From contig NZ_JAIMCB010000003.1 of the NCBI RefSeq assembly GCF_025499425.1, positions 310,001 through 374,000 on the forward strand: a DNA stretch of 64,000 nucleotides. The letters run 5' to 3'. The stretch comes from Acidiferrimicrobium sp. IK. GTDB taxonomy: Bacteria > Actinomycetota > Acidimicrobiia > Acidimicrobiales > Palsa-688. This document shows, piece after piece, positions 31,244 to 40,182 of this stretch. The notes under the pieces are model-generated. The model saw nothing but the letters and a program-made list of their open reading frames with translations, was not told the origin of the DNA and did no database searches. How positions within the stretch are numbered: position 1 is the stretch's first letter; each line of letters starts with the position of its first letter. The translations under genes were made by a program, and so were the position numbers.

Positions 31244-32859
31244 GCGCCGAAGCACGCCCGTTCGGTGAGCGCGAGAGGCATGCCCGGCGCGGCGGCGATG
31301 GTGTCGTGGAACTGGCGGAGGTCGCCCCTTCTCTCCTCGAACCATCGGTCGCGCATGCGTTCGATCTCCAACGATCCGGTGAGGTAGGAGGGGGCCTGGG
31401 TCGGCCACGAGCAGTACCGCTCGACCTCGGCGCGGGCCACCGCGTCGGTCAGGCCGGCCTTGGTGGCCATGAACGTGACCGCGTCCTCGACGGTCATATC
31501 CCCGGTGTGCAAGGCGGTGTCGACCACGACCCTCGCCGCCCGGAAGATCCGGCCGCCGAGATGGCACAGCTCTTGGCGGGGGTCGCCGAAGAACCCCTGC
31601 TCGCGCATCATCTTCTCGGCGTAGAGCGCCCAACCCTCGACGAAATACGAGGTCCAGATCACCTTGCGAAGCGGCCGGGGGGTGCTGTTGGCCCAGGTCA
31701 GCTGCCAGTGATGGCCGGGGTAGGCCTCGTGGACGCTGGTGGTCGGGATGCTGTGGAAGCTGTTGTCGGCCAGACGCTCCTGGAGCTGCTCGGCGGAGGT
31801 GCCCTCCGGCGGGTACGGCACATAGAAGGTGCCCGTCCGCGACGTCGAGAAAGCGGGCGGCGACGAGTAGGACGCCACCGCCAGCAGCGGCCGCTGGAAC
31901 AGCGGTGACGGCTCGACCAGGCACCGCTCACCGTCGGGGAGAGTGACCAGGTTGCGCTCGACGAGGAACGCTCTGGCGTCGCGGCAGGACCGCTCGTACG
32001 CGGCGCGCATCGCCTCCGGCGTGTCGGGGTGCTCGGCCGAGAGCGACTCCACCACCTGCCGCCAGCCGCCACCGCCTGGGTCCACCCGGGATGCCAGCTC
32101 GGTCATCTCGGCGTCGAGGTCGTCCCACGCCACCAGCCCCCGGGCGTGAAGCTCCGCCGCTCCGTAGCCGAGCATCTCCCGTTGGCGCAGCAGGGCGCTG
32201 TAGCGGTTCTCCCCGAGCGCCCACTCGCCGCGCGCCCGCTCCGCCAGGCCGTCGAGGTGGACGGCGAGGTCGTCGAGGGCGGCCGCCGCCCCGGCCCCGG
32301 CCGACGCCAGATCGGCCTTCAGTTGCGGGTCGTCGACCGACCCGGGAAGCAAGTCGCGGAAGTACACCGCCCCGGCGTGCGCGGCATCCCGGCCTCGACG
32401 CACCAGCAGCGCCGGCGCGACGCTCGGGTCGAGGTTGGCTTGGGCCGCGGCGACCACGCCGGGCACCTGGTGAAGGCGGGCCACCGCCGCGGCCGTCAGC
32501 TCGGTTTCGGGGCGCAGCCGGTGCTGGAACAGGCTGTGCACCCCGCCGGTGCAGGGGTTCAGGTAGATGCTCGGGTCGCGGCGCCAGTCTTGCCACTCCT
32601 GCAGCACGGCGCGCCCCGCCAGCTCGGAGAGCAGCAGGGTGAGGTCGATCTGCTGGTCGGGGCCGACCCCGCCCGCGATCAGTCCGTCGAGGCGGGCCGC
32701 CCAGCGCCGGTCCTGCGCCGCCCGGTCCTCGAATCCCGCCGAGGAGAAGTCGCCGAGCTCCCCGTCGTGGCCGGGCACGCCCAGCTCGCTGGCGGCGACC
32801 GGGCGGCGCTCGAGGTCCTCGTCGATCCACTCCTGCACCACGCCGTCGATCTCTGCCAT
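31240..32859 (-). CDS. DUF885 family protein, probable metallopeptidase
   Basis: The 539-residue protein has the DUF885 signature with a metallopeptidase-like motif TTSVHEAYPGHHWQ (HExxxGHH) around residue 375-388, followed by FVEGWALYAEKMMREQGFF. The N-terminal half is helical (EWIDEDLERRPVAASELG ...). Family members are gluzincin-like, zinc-dependent hydrolases with a poorly defined substrate. I chose the ATG at 32859 (MAEIDGVVQ); the longer form adds only 16 unlikely residues. It is the first gene of an operon with the coupled amidase. Confidence 0.88.
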   Translation of the reverse strand: MAEIDGVVQEWIDEDLERRPVAASELGVPGHDGELGDFSSAGFEDRAAQDRRWAARLDGLIAGGVGPDQQIDLTLLLSELAGRAVLQEWQDWRRDPSIYLNPCTGGVHSLFQHRLRPETELTAAAVARLHQVPGVVAAAQANLDPSVAPALLVRRGRDAAHAGAVYFRDLLPGSVDDPQLKADLASAGAGAAAALDDLAVHLDGLAERARGEWALGENRYSALLRQREMLGYGAAELHARGLVAWDDLDAEMTELASRVDPGGGGWRQVVESLSAEHPDTPEAMRAAYERSCRDARAFLVERNLVTLPDGERCLVEPSPLFQRPLLAVASYSSPPAFSTSRTGTFYVPYPPEGTSAEQLQERLADNSFHSIPTTSVHEAYPGHHWQLTWANSTPRPLRKVIWTSYFVEGWALYAEKMMREQGFFGDPRQELCHLGGRIFRAARVVVDTALHTGDMTVEDAVTFMATKAGLTDAVARAEVERYCSWPTQAPSYLTGSLEIERMRDRWFEERRGDLRQFHDTIAAAPGMPLALTERACFGA

Positions 32860-32930
32860 GGAGCGACGGTACCCCGCCGCCCCCGCTGCGACCGTCGCCA
32901 TCCGCAACCGGGCCCGGCGCCGAACACCGG

Positions 32931-33746
32931 GTGTCGGCCTCGGAGAAGGGAAGCGAAGCGTTGTTCGATCTCGATGACCTGAAGAAGAACACTGCGAGGC
33001 TCGATGTGTCAGGCATCGACTTCGCCACGTTCGGGGACCAGCCGCTGTCGGCGGGAGGACTGCGGTGCCTGCGCTACATGCACGACGTGGAGTACCACAC
33101 CGTCTGCTACATGCGCGACCTGCTTGTCACCAAGGCCCACCAGGACCACGAGATCGCCTCGTTCCTGACTTTTTGGTGCTTCGAGGAGTACTGGCACGGA
33201 GAAGCGATCGGGCAGGTCCTAAAGGCCCACGAGGAAGGAGCCCACGCCGAGCGGGTCCAGCCCCTGAGGGCCCGGATCCGGCGCCGGGAGGCGTTCAAGC
33301 CGTGGCTGCACTCGCTCGGCTCGATGATCGCGGGACGGGAGTGGCTGGCGGTGCACATGACTTGGGGCGCGGTCAACGAGTGGAGCACCCAGGCCGGCTA
33401 CGCCCGGCTGATCGCCGCCGAACGCCACCCGGTCCTGACCGACCTCCTCAAGCGGATCATGCGCCAGGAGGGCCGTCACATCGACTTCTACGCAACCCAC
33501 GCACGGGCCGCGCTGGCGTCGAGCGGCCGGGCCCAGCGTCTGGTCCGCTTCGCCCTCGAACGGGCATGGTCACCTGTGGGCGCCGGGGTGATGCCCGCGG
33601 AGGAAGTCGACCACCTGACCCGGTTCCTCTTCACCGGGTCGGACGGGATGGCCGCCGCGCAACGCATCGACCGCCAGATCGACCGCCTGCCGGGCCTGGG
33701 AGGCCTCTCTCTGCTCGAGCGCTCCATCACCGCCCGGGCCGCCTGA
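32931..33746 (+). CDS. Ferritin-like diiron protein
   Basis: The 271-residue helical protein carries two iron-ligand motifs typical of ferritin-like oxidases: FLTFWCFEEYWHGEAIGQVL (ExxH) and KRIMRQEGRHIDFYATHA (ExxH). An additional Glu occurs in MHDVEYH. The spacing of the two helical pairs resembles acyl-ACP desaturase or rubrerythrin-like oxygenases, but the substrate is not identifiable. Translation starts at GTG 32931. It is divergent from the DUF885 gene and could act in lipid oxidation; that is inference. Confidence 0.75.
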   Translation: MSASEKGSEALFDLDDLKKNTARLDVSGIDFATFGDQPLSAGGLRCLRYMHDVEYHTVCYMRDLLVTKAHQDHEIASFLTFWCFEEYWHGEAIGQVLKAHEEGAHAERVQPLRARIRRREAFKPWLHSLGSMIAGREWLAVHMTWGAVNEWSTQAGYARLIAAERHPVLTDLLKRIMRQEGRHIDFYATHARAALASSGRAQRLVRFALERAWSPVGAGVMPAEEVDHLTRFLFTGSDGMAAAQRIDRQIDRLPGLGGLSLLERSITARAA

Positions 33747-33835
33747 GCGCGCCGGCGGCCTGAGCGCGCTGCCTCCTGAGCGCGCCGCGGCCTGGTCGCG
33801 CCGCGACCTGATCGCCTGCCCGACGCCCCGCTGTA
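33747..33835. repeat. Degenerate GAGCGCGCCGCGGCCT tandem repeat
   Basis: Four to five imperfect copies of CTGAGCGCGCCGCGGC fill the space between the ferritin-like gene and the class I amidotransferase gene. The copies are GC-rich and self-complementary, so they could also act as a weak terminator. Confidence 0.65.
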
Positions 33836-33849
33836 GCCTGGTCGGCGCT

Positions 33850-34632
33850 TTGGCCTCGACCTCCACCCGCTCCGACCTCCGTTCCGTCGCCCGCAGCCCG
33901 CTCGGGCCGCTGGTGGCTGTGGCCCCCGCCCGCCTGGGCGCCGGCCGGATCGCGAGCTGGACCGACAGCGGCGAAGCGGCAGGAGTGGCCTACCTGAACG
34001 GGCTGCGCCGGGCCGGCGCCCTCCCAGCCGTCGTCGGCGGCCCGACCGGCGCCGCCGCCGAAGCGATCCTGGCGCCCTTCGCCGGCGTGGTCCTGCTCGG
34101 GGGCGGCGACTTGGACCCGCTCCACTACGGCGAGTCCCCCCACCCGGCCACCTACGGCGTCGACGTCGAGAGGGACCACTTCGAGCTGGGCCTGGCCCGT
34201 CACGCGCTGGAAGCCGGGATCCCGCTGCTGGCGATCTGCCGGGGGCTCCAGGTGCTCAACGTGGCCATGGGAGGCACCCTCCACCAGCATCTCCCTGACC
34301 TCGACGGCGCTGACGTCCACGGCGTTCCGATCGGCGCCGGTGACCCCGCGCTCCACCGCGTCGACGTGGCGCCCGGCAGCCGCCTGGCCGCCATCGAGGG
34401 GCGCGGCGGGCGTCTCGACAAGTGCGTGTCGATTCACCACCAAGCCGTCGCCGAGGTTGGCGCCGGTCTGGTCGTCACCGCCCGCAGCGCCGACGGTGTA
34501 GTCGAGGCGCTCGAGACCCCGTCGTCGGCCGCCGGGTGGTGCGTGGCGGTTCAGTGGCACCCGGAGCGCTCGGCTGCGACCGACCCGGCCCAGCAAGCCA
34601 TCTTCGACGCGTTCGTCGACGCCGCCCGCTGA
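33850..34632 (+). CDS. Class I glutamine amidotransferase-like gamma-glutamyl hydrolase (peptidase C26, PuuD-like)
   Basis: The 260-residue protein has the C26 layout: GVVLLGGGDLDPLHYGE, ERDHFELGLARHALEAGIPLLAICRGLQVLNVAMGGTLHQHL with the nucleophilic Cys in AICRGLQ, SIHHQAV, and the catalytic His/Glu in AVQWHPERS. Such enzymes cleave gamma-glutamyl bonds, for example gamma-glutamyl-GABA in putrescine use. No putrescine genes are nearby, so the substrate is open. The start is TTG 33850. The next gene begins 4 bases after its stop. Confidence 0.9.
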   Translation: MASTSTRSDLRSVARSPLGPLVAVAPARLGAGRIASWTDSGEAAGVAYLNGLRRAGALPAVVGGPTGAAAEAILAPFAGVVLLGGGDLDPLHYGESPHPATYGVDVERDHFELGLARHALEAGIPLLAICRGLQVLNVAMGGTLHQHLPDLDGADVHGVPIGAGDPALHRVDVAPGSRLAAIEGRGGRLDKCVSIHHQAVAEVGAGLVVTARSADGVVEALETPSSAAGWCVAVQWHPERSAATDPAQQAIFDAFVDAAR

Positions 34633-34635
34633 TCC

Positions 34636-35967
34636 GTGGGCACCCGGCGAGCACCCGCGGGACGGGCAGGACGGGAGTCCGGTCCCCGCCAGCCGGTACC
34701 CCGAGGCGCGGCTGCGCTCGAACGCGACTTGGACCAGCTCACGCTCCAGCTCGGCGACCGGGTGGCCGCCGGTGGTGACGCGCTCGGGCGGCTGCCCGAC
34801 GGGCGGGTGGTGTTCTGCGAGGGCGGCCTGCCCGGCGAGACGGTCCGCATCGAGCTGGTGGCCCAGCGTCGGGACTTCGCGCGCGCTCGCGTCGTGGCGG
34901 TCGACGGCCCGTCTCCAGAGCGCGTCGTCGCGCCCTGCCCCCACGCCCGGGCCGGGTGCGGCGGCTGCCAGTGGCAGCACCTCGCGGTAGACGCCCAGCT
35001 GCGCCACAAGGTGGAAGTGGTCGCAGACAGCTGGCGGCGCCTGGCTCGCATGGAGCCTCCCGGGGGGCCACCGCCCCGGCAGGTCGACCCCGGCGGCTAC
35101 CGGACCACGCTGCGCCTGGCCGTCGACGGAGACGGCCGCCCGGCCTACCGGCACCGCCACTCCAACGGGACCGTCGCCCCGGATCACTGTCTCGTGGCGC
35201 ACCCGCTGCTCGAGGAGCTGATCAGCGGCGTCCGGCTCCGCCCGGGCCGGCCTCCGGAGCGACCCGCCGGGCGCGGCCGGGGTCAGCGCGACCCCCGGGC
35301 CCCGGAGATCGGCCTGCGCGTCGGCGTGGCAGGAGGGGAGCGTCTCGTCGTGCCCTCCGGCGGGGCGGTGGTCGTGGAGGCTCCCGTCGACGCGGTCGTC
35401 GTCGGCCCCAAGACCGAAGCGCACCTCCACGAGGACGTCGGTGGCCGGCGGTGGCAGGTGGGGGGACGGTCGTTCTTCCAGTCCGGGCCGCAGGCCGCCG
35501 GCCTGCTCGCCGAGACCGTCAGCGCGGCCGCCGGCCCGCTGGCGGCCAGCGACACGCTGGTGGACCTCTACGCCGGGGTCGGGCTGCTCGGAGGTGTGGC
35601 CGCGGCCCGCGCCGGGTGCCGGCTGGTCGCGGTCGAGTCGTCACCGGGCGCAGCCGCGGACGCGGCCGCCAACCTGGCCGACCTGGACGCCGAGGTGTTC
35701 GCCGGCGAGGTCGAGGTGTGGGAGCCGGTCCCGGCCGACGTGGTCATAGCCGACCCGGCCCGCTCCGGGCTGGGCCGCGCCGGCGTGGCCGCGGTGGCCT
35801 CCACCGGCGCCGGCCGCGTCGTGCTGGTGAGTTGCGACCCGGCGTCGTGCGCCCGGGACGCGGCGTTGCTGCGCGACGCCGGCTACGGCGCTACGTCGAT
35901 GGCCATCCTCGACCTCTTTCCCCACACCTTCCACATGGAGGTCGTGACCGCCTTCGAGCGCCCGTAG
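34636..35967 (+). CDS. Class I SAM-dependent RNA (uracil-5) methyltransferase, TrmA/RlmD-like
   Basis: The 443-residue protein has an N-terminal TRAM domain (LTLQLGDRVAAGGDALGRLPDGRVVFCEGGLPGE), an Fe-S cluster motif (CPHARAGCGGCQW, with a later DHC), and the SAM-binding core LVDLYAGVGLLGGVAAARAG. The catalytic Cys is in VVLVSCDPASCARD, and the C-terminal end LFPHTFHMEVVTAFER is typical. It methylates C5 of a specific uridine in rRNA or tRNA; which one is not clear. It starts with GTG 34636 directly behind the C26 gene. Confidence 0.92.
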   Translation: MGTRRAPAGRAGRESGPRQPVPRGAAALERDLDQLTLQLGDRVAAGGDALGRLPDGRVVFCEGGLPGETVRIELVAQRRDFARARVVAVDGPSPERVVAPCPHARAGCGGCQWQHLAVDAQLRHKVEVVADSWRRLARMEPPGGPPPRQVDPGGYRTTLRLAVDGDGRPAYRHRHSNGTVAPDHCLVAHPLLEELISGVRLRPGRPPERPAGRGRGQRDPRAPEIGLRVGVAGGERLVVPSGGAVVVEAPVDAVVVGPKTEAHLHEDVGGRRWQVGGRSFFQSGPQAAGLLAETVSAAAGPLAASDTLVDLYAGVGLLGGVAAARAGCRLVAVESSPGAAADAAANLADLDAEVFAGEVEVWEPVPADVVIADPARSGLGRAGVAAVASTGAGRVVLVSCDPASCARDAALLRDAGYGATSMAILDLFPHTFHMEVVTAFERP

Positions 35968-35976
35968 GCTGGAGCG

Positions 35977-36900
35977 GTGCCCGAGCTGTGCCTCCTCGAA
36001 GTCCACGCCCACCCCGACGACGAGTCGTCCAAAGGGGCCGGGACCGTCGCCCGCTACCACGCCGAGGGAGTCCGCACCGTGCTGGTCACCTGCACCGGCG
36101 GCGAGGAAGGCGACATCCTCAACCCGGCCATGGACCGCCCGGGGGTCGTCGAGCGCCTGCCCGAGATCCGCATGGAGGAGCTTAAGGCGGCCACCGACAT
36201 CATCGGCTACGACGAGGTGGTGATGCTCGGCTACCGGGATTCGGGGATGCCCGACAGCCCCGCCAACGCCAACCCGGCCAGCTTCGCGGCGGCGCCCCTC
36301 GACGAGGCCGTCGGCCGGCTGGTCGCGGTGATCCGGCGGGTCCGGCCGCAGGTTCTGGTCACCTACCCTCAGGACCAGTCGGGCTACCCCCATCCCGACC
36401 ACCTCCGGACCAACGAGATATCGGAGGTGGCCTTCGACGCGGCCGGGGACCCGACCCGTTACCCGGACGCTGGCGAACCGTGGCAGCCCCTCAAGCTGTA
36501 CTACGTCACCTGGTCGGTCCGGCGCATGGTCGCCCTGCACGAGAAGCACCTGGAGCTCGGGATGGAGTCCCCGGTCAGCGAGGAGCGCCTGGCGCGGGTG
36601 GGGGAGGTGCCGCCGCCGACGACGATCATCGACGTCAACGGCTTCAGCCGGGTGACCCGGGAGGCGCTGCTCGCCCACGCCACGCAGGTCGACCCGACGT
36701 CGAAGTTCTGGTTCGGGTTGCCGCCGGAGGTGATGGACGGGCTTCACCCCTTCGAGGAGTACACCCTGGCCCGGGACCTGACCGGGCGGCGGCCGCTGGA
36801 AGGCGTCGAGGACGACCTGTTCGCCGGGGTCCGCTCGACCCTCGACGGCTCACCGGCCGGCGGCTCACCTGTCGGCGGCGTCGCCAGGGAGGACCGCTGA
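35977..36900 (+). CDS. mca: Mycothiol S-conjugate amidase
   Basis: The 307-residue LmbE-like zinc hydrolase carries the zinc-binding AHPDDESSKGAGTVARY and later SGYPHPDHLRTNEIS, the Mca/MshB signature; the long C-terminal section and overall similarity favour Mca. It cleaves mycothiol S-conjugates, releasing mercapturic acids and GlcN-Ins for recycling, and so detoxifies electrophiles. It marks the organism as a mycothiol producer. A GTG at 35977 follows GGAG closely. SCP2 and a SigK/RskA pair follow on the same strand. Confidence 0.92.
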   Translation: MPELCLLEVHAHPDDESSKGAGTVARYHAEGVRTVLVTCTGGEEGDILNPAMDRPGVVERLPEIRMEELKAATDIIGYDEVVMLGYRDSGMPDSPANANPASFAAAPLDEAVGRLVAVIRRVRPQVLVTYPQDQSGYPHPDHLRTNEISEVAFDAAGDPTRYPDAGEPWQPLKLYYVTWSVRRMVALHEKHLELGMESPVSEERLARVGEVPPPTTIIDVNGFSRVTREALLAHATQVDPTSKFWFGLPPEVMDGLHPFEEYTLARDLTGRRPLEGVEDDLFAGVRSTLDGSPAGGSPVGGVAREDR

Positions 36901-36901
36901 G

Positions 36902-37378
36902 GTGGGGGAGGATCAAGCCGGCGATACGGTGGCGCCGCTCGACGAGCAGCTGCAGGCCGCGTTCGGCGCCCTGATCGAAGGCGCGACGCTAGGAGCGTCG
37001 GACCTCTCCGGGGCGCTCGCCCTGGTCGTACCGGCCAGCGCCGGCCGGCCGCGCCGGACGCGTTCGGCCCCGCCGGCCGGCACCGAGGGGTCCGGGGCCG
37101 CGGCGGAGACCGCTCAGGGCACCCTCGAGATCGAAGGAGGCCGGGTGGTCCGCTGGATCCCCGGGGTCGTCGCGCCAGATGCCGTCGCCACCCTCACCCT
37201 GCCCCTCGCCGACGCGCGGGCGCTGCTGGCCGGGGTCGAGGAGCCGAGCGTGCTGTTCATGCAAGGCCGGCTGAAAGCCGACGGGGACATGGCCGCGATC
37301 CTCGCTCTCCTCCGGGCTACCGCCGGAGACGGCTACGGTCGCGGGCGTGCCACGCTGGCGGCCTCCGACGGCCGCTGA
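36902..37378 (+). CDS. SCP2-type sterol-binding domain protein
   Basis: The 158-residue protein fits the small bacterial SCP-2 family: a lipophilic-cavity beta sheet around GTLEIEGGRVVRWIPGVVAPDAVATLTLPLADARALLAG and a C-terminal helix pair (SVLFMQGRLKADGDMAAILALLRAT). It may bind sterol or other lipid. A Gly/Ala/Arg-rich insert lies near residue 50. The GTG start follows the mca stop at once, so the two are probably co-transcribed. Confidence 0.83.
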   Translation: MGEDQAGDTVAPLDEQLQAAFGALIEGATLGASDLSGALALVVPASAGRPRRTRSAPPAGTEGSGAAAETAQGTLEIEGGRVVRWIPGVVAPDAVATLTLPLADARALLAGVEEPSVLFMQGRLKADGDMAAILALLRATAGDGYGRGRATLAASDGR

Positions 37379-37436
37379 GCGGGGCGTGCCCCCGGAGGGC
37401 CATCCGAACCCGGCGGCGGCTCCGAATGAAGAAGCG

Positions 37437-38006
37437 ATGACCGCATCCCTGCTCGACGCCAGCGACGGCGCCCTGGTAGTCGCCATCGGTCGGTGGCGGG
37501 AGGACGCGCTCGCCGAGGCCTACCGGCGCCACGCCGGCGCGGTGTTCGGCTTGGCCCGGCGGGTCCTCAACGACCCGACCCGAGCCGAGGAGATCGTGCA
37601 GGAGGTCTTCTTGCGGCTGTGGAACGAGCCGGACCGCTTCGACCCCGAGCGAGGATCGCTGCGTAGCTACCTGCTGGCCCAGACCCACGGCCGGGCCGTC
37701 GATCTACTGCGCTCGGAGACCTCCCGGCGAGACCGCGAGCAGCGCGAGGCGCGCTCGGCCGCCGAGGCCGGCTACGACATCGAGCACGAAGTCTGGGACC
37801 TGGCGGTCGCCGACCGAGTCAAAGAAGCCCTCGCTACGCTGCCCGAGGACGAGCGCCAGGCCATCCACCTGGCCTACTTCGGCGGGCACACCTACCGGGA
37901 GGTGGCCGCACTGCTCAACGCTCCGGAGGGCACGGTGAAAAGTCGCATCCGGGTGGGCCTCAAACGCATGCGCAGCGAGCTCGGCGATGTGGGGGTGGGA
38001 GCATGA
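37437..38006 (+). CDS. ECF-type RNA polymerase sigma factor (SigK-like)
   Basis: The 189-residue protein has sigma-70 region 2 (AEAYRRHAGAVFGLARRVLNDPTRAEEIVQEVFLRLW) and region 4 (LATLPEDERQAIHLAYFGGHTYREVAALLNAPEGTVKSRIRVGLKRMRSEL). It would direct RNA polymerase to stress promoters when released by its anti-sigma factor. I chose the ATG at 37437. The stop overlaps the anti-sigma ATG by ATGA, the classic arrangement for SigK/RskA pairs. Confidence 0.92.
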   Translation: MTASLLDASDGALVVAIGRWREDALAEAYRRHAGAVFGLARRVLNDPTRAEEIVQEVFLRLWNEPDRFDPERGSLRSYLLAQTHGRAVDLLRSETSRRDREQREARSAAEAGYDIEHEVWDLAVADRVKEALATLPEDERQAIHLAYFGGHTYREVAALLNAPEGTVKSRIRVGLKRMRSELGDVGVGA

Positions 38007-38872
38007 GCGACTCTCGGCCGGTGACCCACGAGGACATCCAGGCCCTGCTCGGGGCGTACGCCCTCGACGCGGTGGCGCCCGACGAAGCCGAGCTGGTCGC
38101 CCGCCACCTCGAGGTGTGCCCCCGGTGCCGGGCCGAGGTTCAGGAGCACCGGGAGGTGGCTGGCCTGCTCGGCTACGCCGGCCAGGAAGCCCCCGCCGGC
38201 CTTTGGGACCGCATCACCGCCAGCATGCAAGAGGCCCCGCCCGCGCTGCGCCTGCAGCGCGTCGGCGACGACGCCTTCCCCAGCGCTCCCGGCTCGGAGG
38301 GCGCCGCGGCGCCCGGCCGGGCTGCGGGTGGCGTCGCTGCGCGACCCCAGGGAGCGGGCGCCGGCGGACCTAGGGGCGGCGCGCGGTACCAGACGCTGCG
38401 GGTGCGGGCTCTGGCCGCCCTCGCGGTGGCCGCGGCGGTTGCCGTTGCGGTCCTCGGGGTGCAAGTCGCCCGCCTAGACCACCGGACCTCGACCATCAGC
38501 CACGAGGTCTCGCTCGGGACCCCGTCGATGAGCGCGGTCACCCAGGCCCTCTCCGTCCCCGGCGCCCGCAAGGTGATCCTCCGGCCCGTCGCCGACGGCC
38601 AGACCGTCAACGCGGTCATCCTCCCTGGAGGCCAGGGCTACCTCTACGACGCCAAGCTCAGCGCGCTGCCCTCCTCCCAGACCTACCAGCTGTGGGGGGT
38701 CACGGAGTCGGGCACGGTGTCCTACGGGCTTCTCGGCAGCACCCCGGCGCAGGTGGTCGGGTTCCGGGCCGGTGCCGGGATATCGGCGCTGGCCATCACC
38801 GCAGAGGTCGCGGGCGGCGTCGAGCGCTCCACCCACGCCCCGGTCGCGGCCGGCGCGGTGCCGGCGGTCTGA
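38003..38872 (+). CDS. Membrane anti-sigma factor, RskA-like
   Basis: The 289-residue protein has a zinc-containing anti-sigma motif at residues 30-50 (ARHLEVCPRCRAEVQEH), a transmembrane helix at about 135-155 (LAALAVAAAVAVAVLGVQV) and an extracytoplasmic RskA-type domain (VILRPVADGQTVNAVILPGG...LPSSQTYQLWGVTESG). It should sequester the preceding sigma factor in the cytoplasm and release it after regulated proteolysis on an outside signal. The genes are coupled by a 4-base overlap. Confidence 0.92.
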   Translation: MSDSRPVTHEDIQALLGAYALDAVAPDEAELVARHLEVCPRCRAEVQEHREVAGLLGYAGQEAPAGLWDRITASMQEAPPALRLQRVGDDAFPSAPGSEGAAAPGRAAGGVAARPQGAGAGGPRGGARYQTLRVRALAALAVAAAVAVAVLGVQVARLDHRTSTISHEVSLGTPSMSAVTQALSVPGARKVILRPVADGQTVNAVILPGGQGYLYDAKLSALPSSQTYQLWGVTESGTVSYGLLGSTPAQVVGFRAGAGISALAITAEVAGGVERSTHAPVAAGAVPAV

Positions 38873-38901
38873 CCCCCGCGCCGCGGGTCTGCCGGCGTTT
38901 C

Positions 38902-40089
38902 CTAGCGCGACGTCTGCCGGGTGGATCGCCGCTGATGGCGGCGGATCGCCAGATCGACGAGCTGGTCGACGAGATGCGGGTAGGGCACCCCGGACGCAGC
39001 CCACAGCCGGGGGTACATCGAGATCGGCGTGAACCCCGGAAGGGTGTTGATCTCGTTGAGCAGCAGGCGGCCGTCGACGTCGTAGAAGAAGTCGACCCTG
39101 GCCATCGCGTCGACTCGCAACGCCCGGCACGCGGCCACCGCGAGGAGGGCCATCTCGTCGGCGACATCCTCGGGGATCGGCGCAGGGACCAGAAGGTCGG
39201 CGGTTCCGGAGGTGTACTTGTCGTCGAAGTCGTAGAAGTCGTGGCTGGGTTTGATCTCCCCGACCGTCGAGGTGAGGAGGGGATCGAGGCCGAGCACGCC
39301 GATCTCCAGCTCCCGGCCCCGGATCTCCTCCTCGACTACCAGGTAGTCGTCGTAGCGGGCGGCCAGGTCCAGCGCTGCGACCAGCTCCCCGGGGTCCGCA
39401 GCCCGGGACACGCCGATGGTGGAGCCCATGTTGGCGGGTTTCACGTACACCGGCCACCCGAGGTCGGCCTCCACCTGCTTGACCAGGCCGGTCACCGCGT
39501 CGCGGTCGTGATCGGCGAGGCCGGCGGCGGCGACGCCCAACCACCGGGCCTGGGGCAGCCCGGCCCCGGCGAAGGCGGTCTTGGCCAGTGCTTTGTCCAT
39601 GGCGGCCGCTGATCCGGCGACCCCGGCGCCGACGTAGGCCACTCCCGCCACCTCGCAGAGCCCCTGCACGGTGCCGTCCTCTCCCATCGGGCCGTGGAGG
39701 ACGGGCCAGACCACCGTGGTGTGCGCGCCGTCGGCCTGCAACGCCCCGACCGGCTCGAGGGTCGCGGGGATGCGCTGCTGCGCAGCGTCAGCGGGCCATG
39801 AGCCGGGCGGCGGGAGGGACGGCAGCGGCCAGCTCCCCGCCAGCAGGACATCGGGTTCGGGCAGCGCGGCGGCGTCGTCGGGTAGGACGGCGAGCAGCGG
39901 CGTGGCGTCCACCCACCGGCCGTCGGTCCCGATACCGATGACCTCGATCTGATAGCGGTCGGGGTCGCAGGCGGCCAGGACGTGGCGGGCTGAGACGCAC
40001 GACACCTCGTGCTCGGCGGAGCGGCCCCCGTAGAGCACGACCAGGCGTATCCGGCCGCCGGGCCGGGGACGGGGGACAGCGTCGACCAT
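38902..40089 (-). CDS. ddl: D-alanine--D-alanine ligase
   Basis: The 395-residue ATP-grasp enzyme joins two D-Ala for peptidoglycan. The motifs are VVLYGGRSAEHEVSCVSA, VVWPVLHGPMGEDGTVQGLCEVAGVAYVGAGV, PVYVKPANMGSTIGVSRA, YLVVEEEIRGRELEIGVLG, ARVDFFYDVDGRLLLNEINTLPGFT and YPRLW, all expected for Ddl. The ATG at 40089 is divergent from murF, with 93 bases between, so both peptidoglycan genes may share a regulatory region. Confidence 0.96.
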   Translation of the reverse strand: MVDAVPRPRPGGRIRLVVLYGGRSAEHEVSCVSARHVLAACDPDRYQIEVIGIGTDGRWVDATPLLAVLPDDAAALPEPDVLLAGSWPLPSLPPPGSWPADAAQQRIPATLEPVGALQADGAHTTVVWPVLHGPMGEDGTVQGLCEVAGVAYVGAGVAGSAAAMDKALAKTAFAGAGLPQARWLGVAAAGLADHDRDAVTGLVKQVEADLGWPVYVKPANMGSTIGVSRAADPGELVAALDLAARYDDYLVVEEEIRGRELEIGVLGLDPLLTSTVGEIKPSHDFYDFDDKYTSGTADLLVPAPIPEDVADEMALLAVAACRALRVDAMARVDFFYDVDGRLLLNEINTLPGFTPISMYPRLWAASGVPYPHLVDQLVDLAIRRHQRRSTRQTSR

Positions 40090-40182
40090 GGCCGACCACG
40101 CTACTGGCGTCGCCGGCCGGTCCATGGGACCCCGCCCGGTCTGGCGCGCCCGCACCCGCAGCACTGGCATGATCGAGGGCGC

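Noticed and set aside
33727..35430. 567-codon minus-strand frame opposite the C26 and TrmA genes
   Set aside because: His/Gly/Arg-rich with no domain; two well-supported plus-strand genes cover the same bases.
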